33,412 nucleotides of DNA from positions 1-33,412 of the IMG/VR virus record IMGVR_UViG_3300007631_000004; one strand, given 5' to 3'. A program made the position numbers and the translations under genes. This DNA is from a virus. The notes under the pieces are model-generated. The model saw nothing but the letters and a program-made list of their open reading frames with translations. It had not been told where the DNA came from and ran no database searches. Position 1 is the first letter of the stretch; every line of letters begins with the position of its first letter. This document shows, piece by piece, positions 30,084-33,412 of this stretch.

Positions 30084-31814
30084 ACCGGAAACGGACGCCC
30101 GTTCCACTTACACTTATTTATGTCTGAAGAGTCGAAAGAGGCGGTTGAACTTGCGCGTCACGGCGCTCACCTTTCGTCCGAGGAAAATGAACCTTACACT
30201 GTTAGCGGTATCGCTATCGGTGAGGGAGACGTTACACTCGGGCAGAGCGGTATTAAGAAAAAGTGGACCCGTGAAGCTCTCAAACCCGCTACAGACTCAC
30301 TAGAGGGCCGTCCGCTGGTCGTTGACCACGAAAACAGCGCCTATGGCGTTGTCGGAGAGGTCACCCGAGTCGAATATCAAGATGGAGTCGGTGTTCTTTA
30401 CGAGGCAGAGCTTGACGATGAAGAGCTTGCCGAGAAGATAGAGAACGGCCGTCTTGAAGTTTCGATTCGGGGCTTCCACCCGGATGTTGAACAGATGGAA
30501 GAGGACGATGAGACCGGTGCAAAGCTCATCAAGCGGATGAAATTTGATAACCTCTCCATCGTTCCTACTGGAGCCGCTCCCTCTAATACTGTAACAATGG
30601 GAGAGATGGACCAGACAGACACAGTTGAAGCTGGAGACGGTGTGACTGTCGAGTCTGGGCCATCTACTCAATTTACAGCGGCTGAGTGTGCGGCCATGAT
30701 GTTTGAAGACTTCGAGGAGAACGCTGTCGATGCCCCGGATTGGTCCGAGGGTCAGATGGTCAATTGGCAAGTCAACCCTCAGATGATGGGGAAGATTGTC
30801 CATATTGACGAATCGAAGAAAATCGTCATGGTCGAAATTATGGAGGAAGAGGACGGCGAGATGAAGTCCTCTGGGTTTACTGTGACTGCTGGTTACGGTG
30901 ACCTTCTTCCAGCAGACTCTGAAGAAGCCGCAGAGCGGCCCGAGGGTGCTGAAAAGGAAGCTGACGATACCAAGTACGAGGAAATGCCCGAGCGATACCC
31001 TGAAGGGACTGATACCCCACGGGAAGAGGCCAGCGAGGCCGACGAGGGCGATTCTGACGAACTTGACGAAGACACGGACGGTCCTAGCACCGAATCAGAT
31101 GAACAAACCTCCCCGGACGATGACGCAGATATTTCTGAGCAGAGTCGTGGGGCAGGCGCGGGTGAGGGGCCTGAAGCAACTCTCACTAACGTTACTTTTG
31201 AGAAACAAACTATGACTGATGTAGAAGACGAACTCAGTGAATACGACGACGCCCGAGTCGTTGAGGGCGAGGACCTCGATGAGCTTCGTGAGAAGGCCTC
31301 GAAGGTCGATGAACTCGAAGCGCAGTTCGAGGAACTTAAGGAAGCACAAGAGACGACCGAGGACGAGCCCTCGGAACTCGAAGAACTCAAGGAAGACTTC
31401 TCGGCCGACCTCGAAGAACTAAAGGACCGTACTCGTGTCCTTGATGAGGTTAATCGTTCGGACGTGGAGGAACTCGCGGACCATGACGACCCGATGGTCG
31501 TGGAGGAGACCGAGTTCGAGGAGCTTCAGGAGACCGTTGACGAGGTTCGCTCGGTCTACGCAGAAGCTCTTGCCGACCACATTGCACTCGACGCTGATAC
31601 CGTCGAGGACAAGTTCGGCATTTCCGAGATGAAGGAACAGCTCGAAGAGTTTGCCGAGGCCGACGATGTGACCGAGGAACTCAGCCCCGCCCCTAAGGGC
31701 GACGACCCCGAGGAAGAGGAGCTTGAGGAAGCCGCGGATGGCGAAGAACTCTCCGAGGAAGACGAAGATGTTGAAGCGAAGCAGGCTGAGCTTCGTGAGC
31801 GGATTCTTAACTAA
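30081..31814 (+). CDS. Prohead protease fused to acidic scaffold-like region, 577 aa
   Basis: I give GTG 30081 (leaderless) as the start; ATG 30120 (MSEESKEAVELARHG) in the same frame is a strong alternative. Residues about 40-170 read as a prohead protease of XkdF type: TVSGIAIGEGDVTL, GRPLVVDHENSAYGVVGEVT (H83), LEVSIRGFHP (S128) and FDNLSIVPTGAAP. These are candidate His and Ser catalytic residues. A second small domain (about 195-285; FTAAECAAMMFEDF, GQMVNWQVNPQMMGKIVHIDE) is followed by a long acidic disordered stretch. The coiled-coil C-terminus (from about 378, MTDVEDELSEYDD) may serve as scaffold. It acts in capsid assembly before packaging. Confidence 0.8.
   Translation: MTGNGRPFHLHLFMSEESKEAVELARHGAHLSSEENEPYTVSGIAIGEGDVTLGQSGIKKKWTREALKPATDSLEGRPLVVDHENSAYGVVGEVTRVEYQDGVGVLYEAELDDEELAEKIENGRLEVSIRGFHPDVEQMEEDDETGAKLIKRMKFDNLSIVPTGAAPSNTVTMGEMDQTDTVEAGDGVTVESGPSTQFTAAECAAMMFEDFEENAVDAPDWSEGQMVNWQVNPQMMGKIVHIDESKKIVMVEIMEEEDGEMKSSGFTVTAGYGDLLPADSEEAAERPEGAEKEADDTKYEEMPERYPEGTDTPREEASEADEGDSDELDEDTDGPSTESDEQTSPDDDADISEQSRGAGAGEGPEATLTNVTFEKQTMTDVEDELSEYDDARVVEGEDLDELREKASKVDELEAQFEELKEAQETTEDEPSELEELKEDFSADLEELKDRTRVLDEVNRSDVEELADHDDPMVVEETEFEELQETVDEVRSVYAEALADHIALDADTVEDKFGISEMKEQLEEFAEADDVTEELSPAPKGDDPEEEELEEAADGEELSEEDEDVEAKQAELRERILN
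31212..31814 (+). CDS. Possible in-frame internal scaffold protein (200 aa) within the protease gene
   Basis: ATG 31212 is in frame and follows a natural break after the disordered acidic stretch. The resulting product (MTDVEDELSEYDDARVVEG...) is a coiled-coil-rich acidic protein. This resembles nested protease/scaffold pairs such as lambda C/Nu3. There is no strong Shine-Dalgarno sequence, so expression is uncertain. Confidence 0.35.
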   Translation: MTDVEDELSEYDDARVVEGEDLDELREKASKVDELEAQFEELKEAQETTEDEPSELEELKEDFSADLEELKDRTRVLDEVNRSDVEELADHDDPMVVEETEFEELQETVDEVRSVYAEALADHIALDADTVEDKFGISEMKEQLEEFAEADDVTEELSPAPKGDDPEEEELEEAADGEELSEEDEDVEAKQAELRERILN

Positions 31815-31831
31815 TTTAAAGGTGAACTAAT

Positions 31832-32230
31832 ATGGTAGAAGGAAGCTTTAACGGTCAGAACGCTGGTGACGAGACTCGTCGCTACGGCGATTACTACTAC
31901 GACACGGCAGGTGAGGCCCTTGAGGCCGGTGACCTTGTTGCAGTGACTTCGAGTGGCGTTGTGAAGGCTAACGCCGCAGACGGCCACTCGGCTATTTTCG
32001 GTGTCGCGTATATCGACGCCGAAAGTGGTGAACAGGCGACTGTCAAGACGAACGGTGGCGTTATCGCCAAGTCTGATGGTAGTCGAAGTATCGGTGAAGT
32101 GGTTGCAATTCCCGATACTAACGCGGATGGCACGGCTGGTGTTGCTTCGGGCGCTGGTGGAAGCGACTTCATCGTCGTTGCCACTGGAACTGATGCGGAC
32201 GGCAACGATGTTGTCGAACTTTCGAAGTAA
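31832..32230 (+). CDS. Capsid decoration-like protein, 132 aa
   Basis: Preceded by AAGGTGA (Shine-Dalgarno) 8-10 bases upstream. Small beta-rich, Gly/Ala-rich protein directly before the major capsid gene: GEALEAGDLVAVTSSGVVKANAADGHSAIFGVAYIDAESGEQATVKTNGGVIAKSDG..., SDFIVVATGTDADGNDVVELSK. The 'AGDLVAV...G.V..a' pattern matches DUF2190-like capsid stabilisation proteins. It would bind the outer capsid surface. Function inferred from position and pattern. Confidence 0.75.
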   Translation: MVEGSFNGQNAGDETRRYGDYYYDTAGEALEAGDLVAVTSSGVVKANAADGHSAIFGVAYIDAESGEQATVKTNGGVIAKSDGSRSIGEVVAIPDTNADGTAGVASGAGGSDFIVVATGTDADGNDVVELSK

Positions 32231-32258
32231 GATAGACTAACTTTTAGGAGATTTACTA

Positions 32259-33098
32259 ATGGCACTCAAAGCTCAGGACGTTATCACGGAGGATTTCGTC
32301 CGTGACACTGTTGAAGAACTTGTAGAGGCTGACCTCGTTTACCGAGAGGTCTTCGACCAGATTAATGCGACCAGCATCCAGTCTAACGCGTATCAGTTCA
32401 ATATCGCTGAGGACAACATGGGGCGTGTTCGCATGGTTCCGGAGGGCGCTGAAATCCCTCGGCACCAGAACACCGTTGACACGGTAACGGTGAACTTCGA
32501 TAAGTTCGCTGGTGAGATTGCTCTCACGATGGAATCGCAGGAGGACGGCCTCCTCGATATGAAGGCTCGTGAGGTTGAGGACCTTGGCCGTGCGATGGAC
32601 GAGGTGCTCAACTACGAGGCGTATCAGGAACTCGAAAACAACATCAGTCGGACTGTCGGGGACAACAACGACTCGTTCAGTTTCGCTGACATTCGTGACG
32701 GTATTATCGCTGTTCGTGAGAACGATTACAGTCCCGACACGATGATTCTCGACCTTCAGGCGTATGGTGACCTCCTCACGGACAGTAACTTCAACCGTGC
32801 GACTGCCTCCGGTGACCAAGTGGTCGCTACGGGTGAGATTGGCGAGATTGCCGGTCTGAACGTCCTTATCGACAACACTCAGTCCATCGGTACTGACAAT
32901 AGCGGAAACGAAATCGATGGTACGGGTCACGGTGCTTACCTCATCGACACCGACCGCTTCGGCTACGAACTGAGCCGTACCCCGATGGGGACCAATAGTT
33001 ACGAAGACCCCGAGCGGATGGCCGAGGTCGTACAGGCCTACACCCGGCGTAGCTGGAAGGCCCTCTTCCCGAAGGCCGCGGTCAAGATTGACGGGTAA
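32259..33098 (+). CDS. Major capsid protein, HK97-fold, 279 aa
   Basis: Preceded by TAGGAGA Shine-Dalgarno. The N-terminal helix (ALKAQDVITEDFVRDTVEELVEADLVYREVFDQINATSIQSN) leads to AYQFNIAEDNMGRVRMVPEGAEIPRHQNTVDTVTVNFDKFAGEIALTMESQEDGLLDM (N-arm/E-loop/spine region). The P and A domains follow (DTMILDLQAYGDLLTDSNF...GEIGEIAGLNVLIDNTQSIG...GAYLIDTDRFGYELSRTPM). The short length suggests no large delta domain; the upstream fused protease/scaffold would supply that function. It forms the icosahedral shell. Confidence 0.9.
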   Translation: MALKAQDVITEDFVRDTVEELVEADLVYREVFDQINATSIQSNAYQFNIAEDNMGRVRMVPEGAEIPRHQNTVDTVTVNFDKFAGEIALTMESQEDGLLDMKAREVEDLGRAMDEVLNYEAYQELENNISRTVGDNNDSFSFADIRDGIIAVRENDYSPDTMILDLQAYGDLLTDSNFNRATASGDQVVATGEIGEIAGLNVLIDNTQSIGTDNSGNEIDGTGHGAYLIDTDRFGYELSRTPMGTNSYEDPERMAEVVQAYTRRSWKALFPKAAVKIDG

Positions 33099-33159
33099 GC
33101 CCGCTAACTAATCTGTTTATTCGTTGCCCAGCACTCTAAAGCTACTTTAGTCAACTAAT

Positions 33160-33412
33160 ATGGCATACACACCGAAGTACATTACTGAAGAAAACGTCCC
33201 CGTCCAGATTCCCGATGACTACAGTCAGACGGAAAAGTTGGATGCTATTCAATTAGCTGAGAGTCTCATCGAACTGGAACTCAATGATGGGGAAACGTTT
33301 CAAACAGTTTCTTCGGTGCATGAAGCCGCTATCAAGCAACGGGCAACAGCAGAGCTTGCAAAAGGCGCTGAGGACCCCAACGACGTAACAATCGCTGACA
33401 TACGGGATGACG
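33160..33412 (+). CDS. Head-tail connector/adaptor, N-terminal part (runs off the window)
   Basis: ATG 33160; 84 codons are visible and the frame remains open at the window end. The product begins MAYTPKYITEENVPVQIPDD and continues SQTEKLDAIQLAESLIELELNDGETF..SVHEAAIKQRATAELAKGAEDP. This helical pattern and its place right after the major capsid gene fit gp6/gp15-type adaptors that assemble under the portal. A small hairpin CTAAAG/CTTTAG lies in the 61-bp gap upstream. Confidence 0.7.
   Translation, partial: MAYTPKYITEENVPVQIPDDYSQTEKLDAIQLAESLIELELNDGETFQTVSSVHEAAIKQRATAELAKGAEDPNDVTIADIRDD

Overview
This window looks like part of the genome of a tailed dsDNA virus (head-tail virus, Caudoviricetes type) of a halophilic archaeon, or a closely related provirus. 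The evidence is a complete head-gene module (small and large terminase, portal, prohead protease/scaffold, decoration-like protein, major capsid protein), strongly acidic small proteins, haloarchaeal promoters (TTTAWA/TTAAGT boxes about 25-35 nt before the start codon, giving leaderless or very short-leader mRNAs), tRNA-like genes, and many small zinc-ribbon proteins.

Layout. (1) 1-2061, rightward small genes: a partial or complete 82-aa protein, a 107-aa protein, a 39-aa zinc-ribbon peptide, an 87-aa protein and a winged-helix protein. (2) 2062-2785, a convergent intergenic region with two perfect GGTAATATTACC palindromes. (3) 2786-21342, a long leftward array of small genes. Most stand alone or in groups of 2-3, each unit having its own promoter and an oligo-T tract just after the last stop codon. 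Almost every unit boundary carries a roughly 60-bp imperfect palindrome with arms CCTTTAAGTA / TACTTAAAGG. I count 36 copies between 813 and 19544: 25 with both arms, 10 with the left arm only and one with a decayed right arm. All have the same orientation, including those among rightward genes. Two tRNA-like genes sit in this array. The leftmost-transcribing operon (21342-19610) uses a different duplicated hairpin leader and includes a putative PD-(D/E)xK nuclease. (4) 21343-22350, a divergent, partly AT-rich control region with a tandem 20-bp TGTACA repeat. It is a candidate replication origin or master switch. (5) 22351-33412, rightward head module: an RNA-polymerase-epsilon-like regulator, TerS, TerL, portal fused to a MuF domain, an unknown conserved protein, an inserted AT-rich HNH endonuclease with its own promoter, a small acidic protein, prohead protease with an acidic/scaffold C-terminus, decoration-like protein, major capsid protein, and the start of a head-tail connector.

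How it fits together. The leftward array probably encodes early or host-takeover functions in exchangeable one-gene cassettes (promoter, ORF, oligo-T, palindrome). The rightward module encodes particle assembly and is expressed from a different promoter type (box plus CCTCTGCTTACCACRTTAA) with Shine-Dalgarno-led internal genes. The most unusual feature is the cassette array with its directional palindromes. Its function cannot be settled by reading alone; transcript processing, termination, replication and recombination sites are all possible. I recall that long intergenic repeats have been reported in haloarchaeal myoviruses such as HF2, so novelty must be checked against those. Most array genes are not recognisable by family and are described only by what is visible.
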